Notes under the pieces: model-generated
Seen by the model: the letters and a program-made list of their open reading frames with translations, nothing else
What the model was told of the DNA's origin: nothing
Databases searched by the model: none
Translations under genes and position numbers: made by a program
Part shown: positions 14,060 to 25,997 of the stretch, piece after piece
How positions within the stretch are numbered: the stretch's first letter is position 1
Layout: every line of letters starts with the position of its first letter
Assembly (NCBI RefSeq): GCF_963678635.1
Contig: NC_087067.1
Span: 20,892,596-20,956,595 of the forward strand
Reading direction: 5' to 3'
From: Symsagittifera roscoffensis
Taxonomy: Eukaryota > Xenacoelomorpha > Acoela > Convolutidae
Length of the DNA: 64,000 bases

Positions 14060-15101
14060 ACTTTCTGTATCTAACCAAATAGTTTTGAGGGGTGATTATA
14101 AGATAAATGATTTGAACAAATCGGGGAATGAAATCTGGAATCAATCCGTATGGATTAAGTTTTGTTCGTCAAAATGATGCAACACGAGTCAGTTCTTCGA
14201 TAAAAACCCATACCGACTATCTGACTTTTGATTTTGAGAAAATGGAAAAGAATTTTGCTTTGACTCGCACTACCAAGCAAATCATTTTGCTTCAATTATT
14301 TTGACAAACATTGAATGTGCAAAAAAAGAAACCAAAAAAGATTTTGATTCTCAATAAAAATTACTACTGAATATAAAAACTACTACCCTAATCTTTTCTT
14401 AGCACAAACCATTAAAAATGGAGATTTATCAATCAAGTTCAGGGTTCTGTATCCGCCGATTCCAGAATAATTGCTCTGCCTATTTTTGTTCAAGAAATTA
14501 TCACGCAGGACATCAAAAATACTAATCATTTTAAATATATATGTTTTTTCAAATTTATGGGAATGGTTTTGATTTTTGCTAAATCTCAGTTATTTAACCC
14601 AGGTACTTGTCAATTATCAATCTTTATTTCTCAGCACATAACAGTGAAGCAATGTTATGACATACTTTAAAAACTAAACAACCCAAAACATCTGGGACGT
14701 TGAATTGATCCTGCTTGGGCAATAACCGCTGGACAATCAATAATTGAACAACAATTAACGTGTGCTAATAATGGTTGCATAGCTGAATCTGTTTTCCCAC
14801 TGAACTGAAAAAATTTATCTCCAGTGTTCAAACAATGACCCAGAGAATCCTCAACATTATCGGCCAATTTCAAAAGTTTTCGCAAATTTTTCAAAATAAT
14901 TCATGCCCAAGTTACGGAATGCTTGAAAAAACCTCAAATTTTTACTCCTTTTCAAGCAGGGCTTCAAAAAATCTTTCCATACAAGATGCGCCTATATACA
15001 CTACTGAAAGTATTCGAAAAGAATTTTTGTCCATGTTTACTGATCCATCATGGAATTTAACTTGCTATCAAGACCCTCTAATATCTGTTTCTACTGTTTA
15101 A
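14060..15101 (+). mobile_element. Non-LTR (LINE-type) retrotransposon fossil, plus strand
   Basis: Broken reading frames spell hallmark pieces of a LINE endonuclease followed by reverse transcriptase. They are LRGDYKINDLN (the GDxN endonuclease motif) near 14080, ATRVSSSIKTHTDYL near 14180-14220, NHFASIILTNIE (variant of the SDH motif) near 14280, HYRPIS at about 14855 and FQAG near 14957 (start of the RT fingers). The frame at 14835-15101 continues with SIQDAPIYTTESIRKEF, which corresponds to the RT segment before the first catalytic aspartate. The order is right for one element read left to right. Many stops and frameshifts, and no YxDD region, show a dead, 3'-truncated copy. The clade (Jockey/CR1-like versus others) is not resolved. 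Confidence 0.65.
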
Positions 15102-15436
15102 TTGGGAGCTCTATATCCTCCGTTCAGTGTCGTTCTTTTTGCTCTCCTACGATCATCATTCTCGATAGGTCTGACATATTAACCAAACGACTATAATTTT
15201 GAGCAGCCTCCTGCTGAGTTTGAAGCTTTTACTCTTTCAGCTTGTCAAATTCCACTCGAATCAAACTTTCAACCTTTTAAATTTACGCATTTTGCTTGTC
15301 ACTTGTTCACATTTGCCTATTTTGGTCAAGATTATTGTCATGGTCCTGTTCATCGACATCTTTGCTGGCTAATTGAGTTATTAGAGTAGTGTCAATTTTG
15401 TTTCTTGGTTTGGCCTAGTTCTCGTTGACACGCACG
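15102..15436. other. No gene recognised
   Basis: Possibly the decayed continuation of the preceding LINE fragment. No RT palm motif or other recognisable feature is seen on either strand. Confidence 0.4.
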
Positions 15437-16125
15437 CTACTTCTCAAGCTCTTGATGGCTCCCCATAATCCACCTTGAATTCTTGTTTTCTATACTTTGT
15501 CTGATGGCCAAATTCATTGTTACGCCAGCATTAAGCTTCGATGCTGCCCTTGTCTTAATAAATTCTGTTCTTAAGAAATAACTGGACGCATGTGTTTTTA
15601 TCTCGACTGTTGCATAATGATCGGAGATACTAACTTCACTCATTACAGGCCTATCCTTTTCATGGGTTGATCTGTCTAAGCTCAATTGCAATTTTTTCTT
15701 TTCTTCGAAGAGTCTTCTTCCCATCACCAGCTCGCGCTAGCTGGTCTGTCTCATCATCAGCTCTAGCTCCAATGGACATTGAAATGAAGTGGCCTAGAAT
15801 AATCTTTAGCGGCCTTGAGAGTGGCTTTGAGTGACCGGAGAAGGAAAGGGTGTCTCATCCTTGTCCGGCGCTACTTGCACCAGTGCAAAATCCGTGAGTA
15901 ACTCCCCACTGTAGGTATTTCACGGGAGATATCGGACAACTCCTACATCTCCGCCAGATCCGGTGTTTCGTTCGAAGTAGCGAAGTCATGCTCATGTTCT
16001 ACTGTAGTTGGCTCACTCATCAATTGTCTCATTCTTGTATCATCGGTCCTTTCTTCTTCGGGGTGTTCCATAAAGTCAATTGGATTCCAACTTACTTCCA
16101 CTTCTAGAATTTTCTTCCAGTATTT
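15437..16125 (-). pseudogene. Decayed minus-strand coding stretch, probably retroelement-derived
   Basis: This stretch is less AT-rich than its surroundings. The minus strand has an open frame of 96 codons (15727 to 15437) and, upstream of it, a coding-like acidic segment (DFMEHPEEERTDD near 16060) broken by a TAG and a frameshift. The 96-codon frame contains VSISDHYATVEIKTH. SDH recalls the endonuclease signature of non-LTR elements, and the acidic N-terminal part recalls a gag or linker, but neither is decisive. It reads opposite to the neighbouring LINE fragment, so it is a separate relic. Family not assigned. Confidence 0.3.
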
Positions 16126-17150
16126 ATTTGTCTCCTGATGTCTTTTGACCCATGTCGTCTGACTGATGATATATTTCTGACCATGTCGTTTGAAACTTTC
16201 TTCTGCCCATTGTGTGCAACTTCTTTGTTATTGCCACAATGGTTTCAATGTTTTTTTCCTGCCACAATGTTTTTTTCTGAGGGGTTCATTTTTTTTAAGC
16301 TATCACTCAACTTAGATATTCTTGAGCCGTCAAGACTCATCTTAGACAACTGCTAAACAAATGTTCCTAGTATTACACTGATAATATTGACCCAACACGA
16401 TACATTTTTTTGAAACCTACTTTAGTTTACTGCCAATCTAGAACTTTGTTTTTGATCACTACAGCTTATAATCAATCTTTGTTCAGCAGCAAAAATTGGA
16501 TTTTAAGGGAAATGCTGGTTTTCATTTGACAATTTTAATTGTGTATAAATTTTGCCTTACCTAACATTTTTGAGAGCAAGTAGCATAAGATTTTGTCAAA
16601 ATTTCTACTAGATTGATGCAATTCGAAACCCTAACGGGTTTCTAAAAAAATGTACTTATTTAGTTTTGCGCCGAATAAACAAAGCTTAAAGATGAGTGTT
16701 TACCTCCAGTGAGAGCCTATCGCGCCACCGAGTTTTTGCCTACATTTATCTGCCTTCGAAATGCCCGAGCTACTCTTGCCAAAATCTCAGGGCAAGCTCT
16801 ACCTTAAAAAAATGTCTCGGAACCTTATCCGATAACGTCAAAAGTCTTAGGTTTTGACGGCATTTCCACATAGAGTCGCAAGTTGCCGCGCTTGCTGTTA
16901 AATATTTTTATTTCCTATATAATAACCCTTTTTCTGTATTATCAACATGTCACAAGTTCCGGCAAGTGTTTTTGTCCGTATCTATCAGCTTTTGTTTGTT
17001 TTTGTAAAAATGTTTGATCTTTCCTGTCTGTTTTCATTTATTTGGCCTGATTCAATCCTAAATTTCTATCTTTTTGAATGACATTTTTTCGTGTTTATAC
17101 TGTAAAGGGTTTTATTTCACCCTTCCGGTTCGTTCTTTCCATTTTCATAC
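16126..17150. other. Non-coding, nothing recognised
   Basis: AT-rich sequence with a GC-richer patch at 16700-16890. No convincing exon, RNA gene or repeat is seen on either strand. Confidence 0.4.
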
Positions 17151-17194
17151 GTTGAAGGTCTATGTTCCGCACCTCCCGCACCGGTGTTTCTAGA

Positions 17195-17905
17195 TTTTTG
17201 GAATCCTTCCAGATGAGCGAAACTAGGACTCTTCAGCATTGACGAATTTGAGACACCGCAGGGTTGGCGTTCCGGATTGACGGTTTCGGGATCTTTTCCG
17301 TTAGCGTTTTCGAGACCCTTTCAGATTGAAGATAGCAGGAACTCGCAAAAGTGGCGAGTTTTGAACCCTTCTGGATTGGTAAATTTGAGACCCTTCTGGA
17401 TTGGCGAAACTGGGACTCCTTCGGGTTGACACCCTTCCCGATAGATGATTTCGGGCTCCTTCCGGACTAAGGTTTGCGAGACGCTTTCGGGCTTGCTATT
17501 TTGATACCCTACCGATTGACAAATTTTTTACACTTCTCGATTGGCTTTTTTGGCGCCCTTCCGGATCGGCGTCTTCGGGATCTTTCCTGATGAACGTTTT
17601 TGAGATCCCTCCGGATTGACGATTTAGAGACCCTCCCGCGTTGGCGAAACTGGGACCCCTTCGGGTTGACACCCTTCCCGATAGATGATTTCGGGCTCCT
17701 TCCGGACTAAGGTTTGCGAGACGCTTTCGGGCTTGCTATTTTGATACCCTACCGATTGACAAATTTTTTACACTTCTCGATTGGCGTTTTTGGCGCCCTT
17801 CCGGATCGGCGTCTTCGGGATCTTTCCTGATAAACGTTTTTGAGATCCCTCCGGATTGACGATTTAGAGACCCTTCCGGGTTGGCGAATTTGGAACTACG
17901 ACAAA
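17195..17905. repeat. Minisatellite of degenerate ~30-bp units with a 240-bp higher-order repeat
   Basis: The region consists of variants of CCTTCCGGATTGGCGATTT-GAGAC, about 30 bp each and GC-richer than its flanks. From 17401 the array has a higher-order period of exactly 240 bp. 17401-17640 and 17641-17880 match almost base for base (for example TTGGCGAAACTGGGAC at both starts), with a handful of differences. Eight basal units make up one higher-order unit. It is not coding: frames break in every unit. Confidence 0.85.
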
Positions 17906-18838
17906 TCCATCATATGAGGCCCAATCTCTTCCTAACTCCTAGCGTCTTGTATCCTGAAAACGAAAAATAAGAATATCAAAAAGAGTCTGGACATAAATGG
18001 AGATTGCAATTATAACTGAATTTTAACGATAGACAACTGCTCTTTTGTGGTCTTCGTTTAAAAAGCTGCTTCTTAGCTTCTCGAAATGATAATTGCCCAA
18101 AATCCCAGCCTTTTTCAATTGCAGAACGAGGCCAGTTGCTATTTCGCTAATTTTGGTATCTCCTTCTCTCAGCTTTCTCGTCTAAGCTCATTCCGTGTTA
18201 AGGAGCGTACGTGATGTTTTCGTATTTTTCAGTTTGTGCAAAAATGATTTCTTTTAACCTTCCCTTTTCGAGCGTAACGCGTCAATTCTTTTAAACAATT
18301 AGCCACCATATATTCTGGTCGAATGAACAATATTTGCTAAGAGCTTGAAAACAACATATGAACCATTCTTGGAGGGTAACTCATTTCATTTGCTCACGCT
18401 TGATGTAAAAATAAAAGTTTTGAAGTTCCGAGTAATTTTCTTCAAATTGGTCCATGAATGCATTTTGAGAGTAAAATCTAATAATGCGTTTAACTTTGTT
18501 CACTAGTGTACTAAACACTCAGCGCTGCAATAACACACTTAAAACAAATGCTAGCAAAATGCTCGCTAAAAATGAAAGAACAAAATCTGCGAGTTAGGTT
18601 ACAAAAATTAACTTATTCTTAAACAAAAAATGTTATCTTGTGTAAAAAAAGAGGGTTTATCAGCGCTGATTTGTCTGGGATACAAAATGTTTTTGCTTTT
18701 TGCTGTTTTGTTTTGCTATTAACAAGAGTATTTTAAAATTTTCAAGGGAAACAAAAGTAAGCATTTCCAATCGTCTCTGCAGCAATCAGAATTTTATATC
18801 CGAAGTTTTGATCAAATAAATTAATTAGATACGTTTTT
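17906..18838. other. Non-coding, nothing recognised
   Basis: AT-rich sequence with no gene, RNA or repeat that I can support. Confidence 0.4.
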
Positions 18839-19124
18839 GTTCCGACTTTCGAAGAAAGTAAGGAATATATATGCTCGGGGTGTTTTTTTGTTCAGACCAA
18901 TTCTCAAAAATACTCCCCACGGGGTATCGATTCATAGAACTTCGGTGTCCGAGAAGAAGCGCGCTCACCAGAAGACTATGTGCTGTGAAACGCTCAATAA
19001 CAAACAAAAGAGACTAAACAAACTAAAGCACTATCATACGTTGATGCTGAAAATATAGCGAATATAAAGGTAGCGAAACATTACGCACCAAAAAATTGTT
19101 CCAAATTGAATTGAGCAGGCTAAT
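18839..19124 (+). mobile_element. Partial family A element running into an assembly gap
   Basis: It starts GTTCCGACTTTCGAAGAAAG and continues with the CTCGGGGTGTTTTTTTGTTCAGAC segment that marks the head of the family A copies at 25998, 38547 and 39987. Further in, TTCCAAATTGAATTGAGCAGGC matches the middle of those copies. The rest is lost in the N run. Confidence 0.6.
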
Positions 19125-19324
19125 NNNNNNNNNNNNNNNNNNNNNNNNNNNNNNNNNNNNNNNNNNNNNNNNNNNNNNNNNNNNNNNNNNNNNNNNNNNN
19201 NNNNNNNNNNNNNNNNNNNNNNNNNNNNNNNNNNNNNNNNNNNNNNNNNNNNNNNNNNNNNNNNNNNNNNNNNNNNNNNNNNNNNNNNNNNNNNNNNNNN
19301 NNNNNNNNNNNNNNNNNNNNNNNN
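19125..19324. other. Assembly gap (200 N)
   Basis: A run of exactly 200 N, probably a placeholder of unknown true length. It interrupts a family A element. Confidence 0.99.
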
Positions 19325-19945
19325 TAAGGTCTTAAAAAAGATAACCAAGGTAAATTATGAAATTCTAAGAAATTCTATGAGATTCCGAAAATGACAAAAA
19401 AGTAGCCCGCAGAAACCATTTTGTAGAATATTTCCCTTGTGAAGAAAACACAAAGAAGTTAGTTTTAGATGATATCATCAAAAATATTCATATAAACCGT
19501 TTTGTGCAAACAAAAAATAAAACACTCAACGGCCCCCCTTTTGTTTCTTTTAATAAAAATGTATAAAATTTTAATCCCATTTGTCAACTTGATCTGAAAG
19601 GATACATATTGTCGATGGTAAATTCAAAACGCTTTAGAATCCAAACTTCGAAAGATTAGTTCTATTCTGCTTTCGTGAAAAATCAAACACATTTTTCATT
19701 GATCATGTAGTCAGAAAAAGTTTTGGCATCTAACTGCATAATTCTGACTGTCAAAAGAAATAAAAATTGTTTAAGAAGGAGTAATATTTTGTTTGCCTGT
19801 TTTTTGATTGTTTAAGTTCATTCGTTTTGACTGAATTTTCAATGTACCTTTTGGGAAAAAAATTTTAAGAAAAGATGCTTCAACTGTGATTTTTCAGTGT
19901 GAACAAACATTAAATTTTTTCTGTTTTCGAAAAACTAGCAAATTT
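19325..19945. other. Non-coding, nothing recognised
   Basis: AT-rich sequence after the gap with no supportable feature. Confidence 0.4.
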
Positions 19946-21705
19946 CTTAAACATATTTAAAACTATTAACAGGGGTAGATGGGTAACCAAATTTTTCCCT
20001 GATACGGTTTGTCTTGTTTTTAATCAACCTTGACTTAGGTTAAATGGCCAATAAAATTTTTTCTTGTTTAAACAACAAAAATTGGTTCTGCCAATCATTT
20101 TTTCTGCCACTCAGTTTTCTGAATCCGGACAAAATTTTGCATTTTGCAGAGAATCATTTGGTAGATCATCATCAAATTTCAAGCTTCAAAAAATTGAAAG
20201 GGGCAAATAGATGTTTTTAAGATGTTAAACTATTTCACCGCAATTGATGTCAAACTATTTCACCGCAATTATTACGCGCTAATAGAAAAAACTGACAAAT
20301 AGCGCAAAGTGAAAACCGTACGTTGATCAAACTTGCAGAGTACCGTAATTTTGAGCAAAGTTGCAAAATGTTATCACAGTTAAAGTATCTTTTTAATTTT
20401 CGAGTTATGGCAGGACATCATTTTTTTTCCAGAATATACAAAGCCCGCAAAAAATGCTAGAATAATATGGAAAATTTGATAAAAACAGAACGTGTATATA
20501 CAAAGTGTTTTATGTGCAAGAACCAAATGGCATCTCAGCTGAACCCGTATCTACTTTTGTAAATAGCTTCAGGGCGTTTCAGATAGGCCTCAATTTAGTA
20601 CTCAAGCATTTGCCCTGTTTTCTGATACCTAAAGTTTTTTAAAACTTTTTTTGAAGCAACAACGAATGAGTATTATGATGTTGAGTATATTAAACTGATA
20701 AAAAATAAATTTGAGTGATAGGTTTAAATGAATAAGGTTTAAAAAGTATGACTTCTAACCTCGCTTGTTTAACGTTTTGAAACCTTCAAAATGGCACTAA
20801 ATATCTTTTTAAATTTTATTTCCAAAAAATTTCTAAAAACATATTTAAAACTATTAACAGGGGTAGATGGGTAACCAAATTTTTCCCTGATACGGTTTGT
20901 CTTGTTTTTAATCAACCTAGACTTAGGTTAAATGGCCAATAAAATTTTTTCTTGTTTAAACAACAAAAATTGGTTCTGCCAATCATTTTTTCTGCCACTC
21001 AGTTTTCTGAATCCGGACAAAATTTTGCATTTTGCAGAGAATCATTTGGTAGACCATCATCAAATTTCAAGCTTCAAAAAATTGAAAGGGGCAAATAGAT
21101 GTTTTTAAGATGTTAAACTATTTCACCGCAATTGATGTCAAACTATTTCACCGCAATTATTACGCGCTAATAGAAAAAACTGACAAATAGCGCAAAGTGA
21201 AAACCGTACGTTGATCAAACTTGCAGAGTACCGTAATTTTGAGCAAAGTTGCAAAATGTTATCACAGTTAAAGTATCTTTTTAATTTTCGAGTTATGGCA
21301 GGACATCATTTTTTTTCCAGAATATACAAAGCCCGCAAAAAATGCTAGAATAATATGGAAAATTTGATAAAAACAGAACGTGTATATACAAAGTGTTTTA
21401 TGTGCAAGAACCAAATGGCATCTCAGCTGAACCCGTATCTACTTTTGTAAATAGCTTCAGGGCGTTTCAGATAGGCCTCAATTTAGTACTCAAGCATTTG
21501 CCCTGTTTTCTGATACCTAAAGTTTTTTAAAACTTTTTTTGAAGCAACAACGAATGAGTATTATGATGTTGAGTATATTAAACTGATAAAAAATAAATTT
21601 GAGTGATAGGTTTAAATGAATAAGGTTTAAAAAGTATGACTTCTAACCTCGCTTGTTTAACGTTTTGAAACCTTCAAAATGGCACTAAATATCTTTTTAA
21701 TTTTT
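19946..21705. repeat. Tandem direct duplication, two copies of ~870 bp (family B)
   Basis: Sequence from about 19951 (ACATATTTAAAACTATTAAC) is repeated from 20839 with an 888-bp offset and only a few differences, for example CAACCTTGAC versus CAACCTAGAC and TAGATCATC versus TAGACCATC. The copies end near 20815 and 21705. Each begins with CCCTGATACGG-TTGTCTTGTTTTT, which resembles the shared tail of family A, and carries two close copies of AAACTATTTCACCGCAATT. No coding potential is seen. A fragment in reverse orientation lies at 24095-24243. Confidence 0.85.
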
Positions 21706-21721
21706 ATTTTCAAATTCCATT

Positions 21722-22839
21722 GGATTTTTCACACGATTTTTTGGCGTATCCGCACTCAGTAAAAAGAGGAAATAATAGATTATATTGAATTTTTATTGTC
21801 AGTCTCTATAAATTTCAAAACATTGATTATAATCGATTAAAAATGGATTATAATGTTACTATTTTTCGAAACAATAAAAATCATTGTAATCGTTTATAAT
21901 CGATTTTAATCGATTATTTTTTGAAATTTTTTTCCTCAAAGTTGATTGAATTATAATCCATTATAATGGATTTGTAATAATCCAATATTATTCAACAATT
22001 GTGTCATCGCTTCATTTTATTTTGTTTTTGTTTTGTTTTGTGTGCTTTTCAGTTGGTTATCGACCTAATAGAAACTGTATTTTGTACTCATAGCAAGGGG
22101 TGGCTTTATGGGGGGGGGGGGAATGGGGGCTGTCGCTTCCTTTTTGAACTATCTTGAGATATCTTAATTTTGGTGACGGAGCCTATGAACTTTCACTTTC
22201 TATAGGCGCCTTTGGCGCCAATATATACTAATTTTAAGGGCTGAGAGCGCGCCAAAAAATGCGATTTTTAGATCAATACTTTCCAAAAAATTTCTAAAAA
22301 CGCTTTTATTGACCTGGTTTTTCATAACTTTGCCTGCAGAAAATTTGATCAAAATGGGGTCTTTATAGTGAGTTGGGAGAGCTCATAAAATCAGTTTGGT
22401 CACCCTAAAAAAGGTCGACCAAAATTTCGATAATTTTTGAAAATCCCCCCGCCTCCCCCGAGAACGTTCTAGATCCGCCTCTGCTTATAGCCTAAACCTA
22501 CATTAAATTTTATTTTTACTGTATTTTCATGCAGAATAGCTTAATTATAATCCATTATAATTGACTTTTTTGTGAAATAATTTTTTGATAAATTTTATAA
22601 TTTATAATAATAGATTATAAAAGTTTTTCGGAAAAACTATAATCAATTATAATTGATTATAATTTATTAAAATGTCATCAAAAAAGTTATCATTATAATG
22701 GATTATCAATCGTTTAAACGTTCAAAATTGGCGCCTAATTTGAATTATAATTTTGCTAAAAAGTTATATTTTTAATGTAATTGATAATTTTCTCTTTTTA
22801 CTGAGTGCGGGCACGGTTATTTTTTATCGTGTGAAATCC
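21722..22839. mobile_element. TIR element (~1.1 kb) with internal ATTATAATCGATTATAAT-type palindromes
   Basis: Imperfect terminal inverted repeats of about 48 bp bound this segment. The left one begins GGATTTTTCACACGAT and contains CGCACTCAGTAAAAAGAG. The right one reads CTCTTTTTACTGAGTGCG and ends ATCGTGTGAAATCC. Just inside both ends are clusters of palindromic ATAATCGATTATAAT and TTATAATCCATTATAATGG motifs (about 21820-21990 and 22545-22700). No transposase frame is present, so this is a non-autonomous DNA element. A 399-bp hAT-type element is nested inside it. The superfamily is not known, and I cannot fix a target-site duplication. Confidence 0.65.
22087..22501 (-). mobile_element. hAT-type non-autonomous element (family C), nested
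   Basis: The 399-bp body (22095-22493) is flanked by near-identical 8-mers, CTCATAGC at 22087 and CTTATAGC at 22494, the target duplication size typical of hAT elements. One end is C-rich and reads, reverse-complemented, like AGAGGCGGATCTAGAACG. The other is a G-run. The interior contains GGCGCCTTTGGCGCCAATATATA and GAGCGCGCCAAAAAA, shared with the copies at 24429 and 27579 in the opposite orientation. Confidence 0.65.
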
Positions 22840-24000
22840 TTTGATTTACTGAAAAAATTTGTTTAACACAATTTTTTGCATCACGCATAACCTGTCGGAT
22901 AAATTTACGCGATAATTTTTTAGAGCGTACTGTCCAATAAAAAAGTAGTTTGCAAATATCTTTGCACAAACACAATTTTTCTTTTTCCGAATATTTTATT
23001 TGCATACTTTTGTTTTTCATTTTGCCACTTTTTTTTACGGGGCTTGTGTTCGAGATCTTTTGGGCTAAATGTGTGAGGGGAGAAGTTTAATACTCAATTT
23101 TAAGAGGTGCGAAAAAAGCAAGGGACAAAAAAGTGTGTAAAACGGAGATTAAGATCGCTTTTAAGTCGGTCTATTCGCTTAGCTTATATATTACAAATAA
23201 AACATACCAAAATTTGAGTCTCAACAAACTTTAGAAATCAAGCAAAAGTTGGTAAACTTGAATAAAAAATAGAAGAAATATTGCTGTGTTTCAAAAAAAA
23301 AGTCGAAAAGAGACGTCCCATCTCTGAAAGAGCGGTAGAGGAAGGTGATTTTTTTGTAAGCAGTCAAACTTAAAAGCTGTAACTAAACTCAAAACTTGTG
23401 ACGTAGCTGATTTCTCATGTTAAATATTGAAAAAAAAACTGAAATTTTGTTCTATAAGTCAGTAACTCTCGTTAGAAACTCAAAGCGACTTAGTCTGCAA
23501 AATTTTAACAAATTGACAAACGAAGCGATGCTAATTCAATTCATCATCTGATAAAGAGAATTTTGAAAAATTATCTGTTCTTTTTTCTGTTGAGCGTTGA
23601 TGAAAAATGACGTCCTAGCACGGATATTAATCAACTTATCTGAACGTTTCCTAGAGAAAAATTATTCAATCATAATAGATGTGAAAAAAGATAAGACTGA
23701 GCTTCATAAAGGATCACGATTCATTAGATATACTTTACATATTCTCAACAAACTCTTAGTGTGGCTTTATATTCCTTAAGAAGATAAATTACTTATAAAA
23801 AGAACTCCAGAAGAACAAATGAGATCCTGGAAACATATTTTCCGGAAAAATTGGTGAAATACGGTTAAAAAACTTAAACTAATGAAAATTAAAACAAGGC
23901 CGAACTACTCAAATGAAGACTGAACGGAGTAATCAATGACAGTAATCAGGAGTAATCAATGACAGTAATTGTGACAAAATATTTCAAAGAGAAGCACTAA
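22840..24000. other. Non-coding, nothing recognised
   Basis: AT-rich sequence. Short open frames here look like chance. A short direct duplication (AGTAATCAATGACAGTAAT) lies at 23929-23968. Confidence 0.4.
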
Positions 24001-24004
24001 GAGA

Positions 24005-24014
24005 GGGGAAGGAA

Positions 24015-24057
<43 letters not shown>

Positions 24058-24078
24058 GAGAGAGAGAGAGAGAGATAG
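24005..24078. repeat. (GA)n microsatellite
   Basis: An almost pure GA dinucleotide run, broken once by GGCGA near 24051. Confidence 0.95.
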
Positions 24079-24094
24079 AAATGTTTTTAATGTA

Positions 24095-24243
24095 CCGTAA
24101 CTTTGTTGAAAATTACGGTACTCTGCAAGTTTGATCCACGTACGGTTTTCACTTTGCGCTATTTATCAGTTTTTTCTATTAGCGCGTAATAATTGCGGTG
24201 AAATAGTTTGACATCCATTGCGGTGAAATAGTTTAACATCCTC
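24095..24243 (-). repeat. Inverted fragment of family B
   Basis: The reverse complement matches the middle of the tandem duplication at 19946-21705: TTTCACCGCAATTATTACGC, then a CTGATAAATAGCGCAAAGTG segment, then GTACCGTAA. It indicates a dispersed family and not a purely local duplication. Confidence 0.7.
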
Positions 24244-24420
24244 CATGGACATATTTCGCTCAATTAGATCACCTGCCTCACGCTTCATGAGCAATAGTTG
24301 AGTTTTTGGGCAATCAATTGAAAATTATAGTATGCAACAATAGTTGATTTATTTTTGTCTATTGAGGACGTAACAAAACATGATTAAGAAAATTTTTTTG
24401 AAGTATGTAAGGGCAATAGG

Positions 24421-24795
24421 GTTAGTATCAGGGGCGGACCTAAGATTTTCTTGAGGTGGGGGGGGGGGACCAAAATGATTTTCGGAGCTCTCCTAAATCA
24501 GTATAAAGACCCTGCTTTGGCCAAACTTTCTGCGCCGCTGGCAAATTTTTGAAAAAACAGGCCGAAAAAGTGCGGTTTTTGGCGCGCGCTCACCCCTCAA
24601 ATAGGTTATATTGGCGCCAATGGCGCCTTTAGAAAAATTTTGAGGCCGGTCAGCCAAAAAGGGATATCTCAAAATGGAACCAAGGGGGTCGAATTCCTGG
24701 GGATACCAAGGGGGTCGAATCTCAAAAAGGGATATCTCAAAATAGTACCATGGAGGTCGTCCACCCCCTCCCCTCAATCCGCTGGTGGTTAGTAT
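24421..24795 (+). mobile_element. hAT-type non-autonomous element (family C)
   Basis: The 359-bp body (24429-24787) starts CAGGGGCGGACCTAAGATTT and ends CCCCTCAATCCGCTGGTG, an imperfect TIR pair. It is flanked by perfect 8-bp direct repeats GTTAGTAT at 24421-24428 and 24788-24795. The interior shares TTTTTGGCGCGCGCTC, GGCGCCAATGGCGCC and AAAGGGATATCTCAAAA with the other copies. A small internal duplication (ACCAAGGGGGTCGAAT) lies near 24687-24720. No protein is encoded; mobilisation would need a hAT transposase in trans. Confidence 0.8.
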
Positions 24796-25997
24796 TAAAA
24801 ATAAAAAAGAAAAGCCGCTTAAACATATCAACTAATCAGGAACATCAGCAAGCAGGGAAATTGTAAAAATTGGAGGCGGTTTGGATTTTCAAAAATGTTT
24901 GAAAAACTTTCTCGGCTCGTTTAAGGTTGAACAACTTGATTATCCAACTTCTCCCAATTCTTTATAAAAATTCCAGTTCAATAATTTTTTGTGCGCCATG
25001 CTAGCTTCCGAGGGAAAAAACAGGGTGAAAAGATGGTTTTTGGACACTTTTTGTAGGTTTTGACCTTTATTGCGTTCAAATTTTACTTTACCTCAAAAGC
25101 AAGCGCCGTTCTTGTTTCTTGTTTATTAAATTTAAGGTTGCATAAATTAAACTCTCCACAAATTGAAAAGCAATTATTGTAGTTTCCGATAATTTCCATT
25201 AATGGTTGCTCAATCAAAGTCATTTTGCGTTTGCTTTCACGAGCCCTTGTTTTATTTTGCCAGATCAGGTGATCAATTTAGAGTTTTTTTCTCACTCATT
25301 CATCAAGTTTTTTAATTGGTGTGCAGCTTTATCAGCATCTTTTGACCGACTGCAAGCTGTTTTTTGGTAGAAAATGTCAATTTTTAGCATAAACATTTAT
25401 CTCATGGGTTGAAAGCGAAAACTCCTTAAAAAGACCGTTAGTTGCTAATTTATTTTATTATTCATTAATTTTTCCGCACTGGTGAATGAAAGTAATGAAA
25501 GTTTTTCAATGAGCTAAGGTGGAAAAAGTTTTCCGCTTAATTGCTCATTCAATTTTTTTTTATGAGAAAAAGGTCTGAGTATATTTAAGTCTAACAAATC
25601 AATGGTTTTTGTGTTCACTTAGCAAATTGACTCTCCCTGATTTTCCACCAAAACAATAAGTTTTTATTAGTTTTCTCATTATGTTTTAACGCATAGTTTT
25701 TATTATTATTTTTAAATTACATTCTTCCATTATTTTTAACGGGTGACATTTTAATCTCAATCACAATAACTTTAAATTTGCACCCTGATTGTCTGTAAAC
25801 AATTCGGATTTTTTAGTTTTTAAAAGCTAGGCATTTTTTGAATGTCAGACGTCAGAATTCCTTGATCAGTGATAAACAATTCCTTTATTCAAAACTGAAG
25901 TAACAATGAGGAAGACGTCTTAAGTCGGATTAAAATTTTACAAGGACATTTTTTGTTCCACCTTTTAAAGAAAATATATATGCTTGGATGGGTTTCA
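24796..25997. other. Non-coding, nothing recognised
   Basis: AT-rich intergenic sequence with no supportable feature. Confidence 0.4.
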
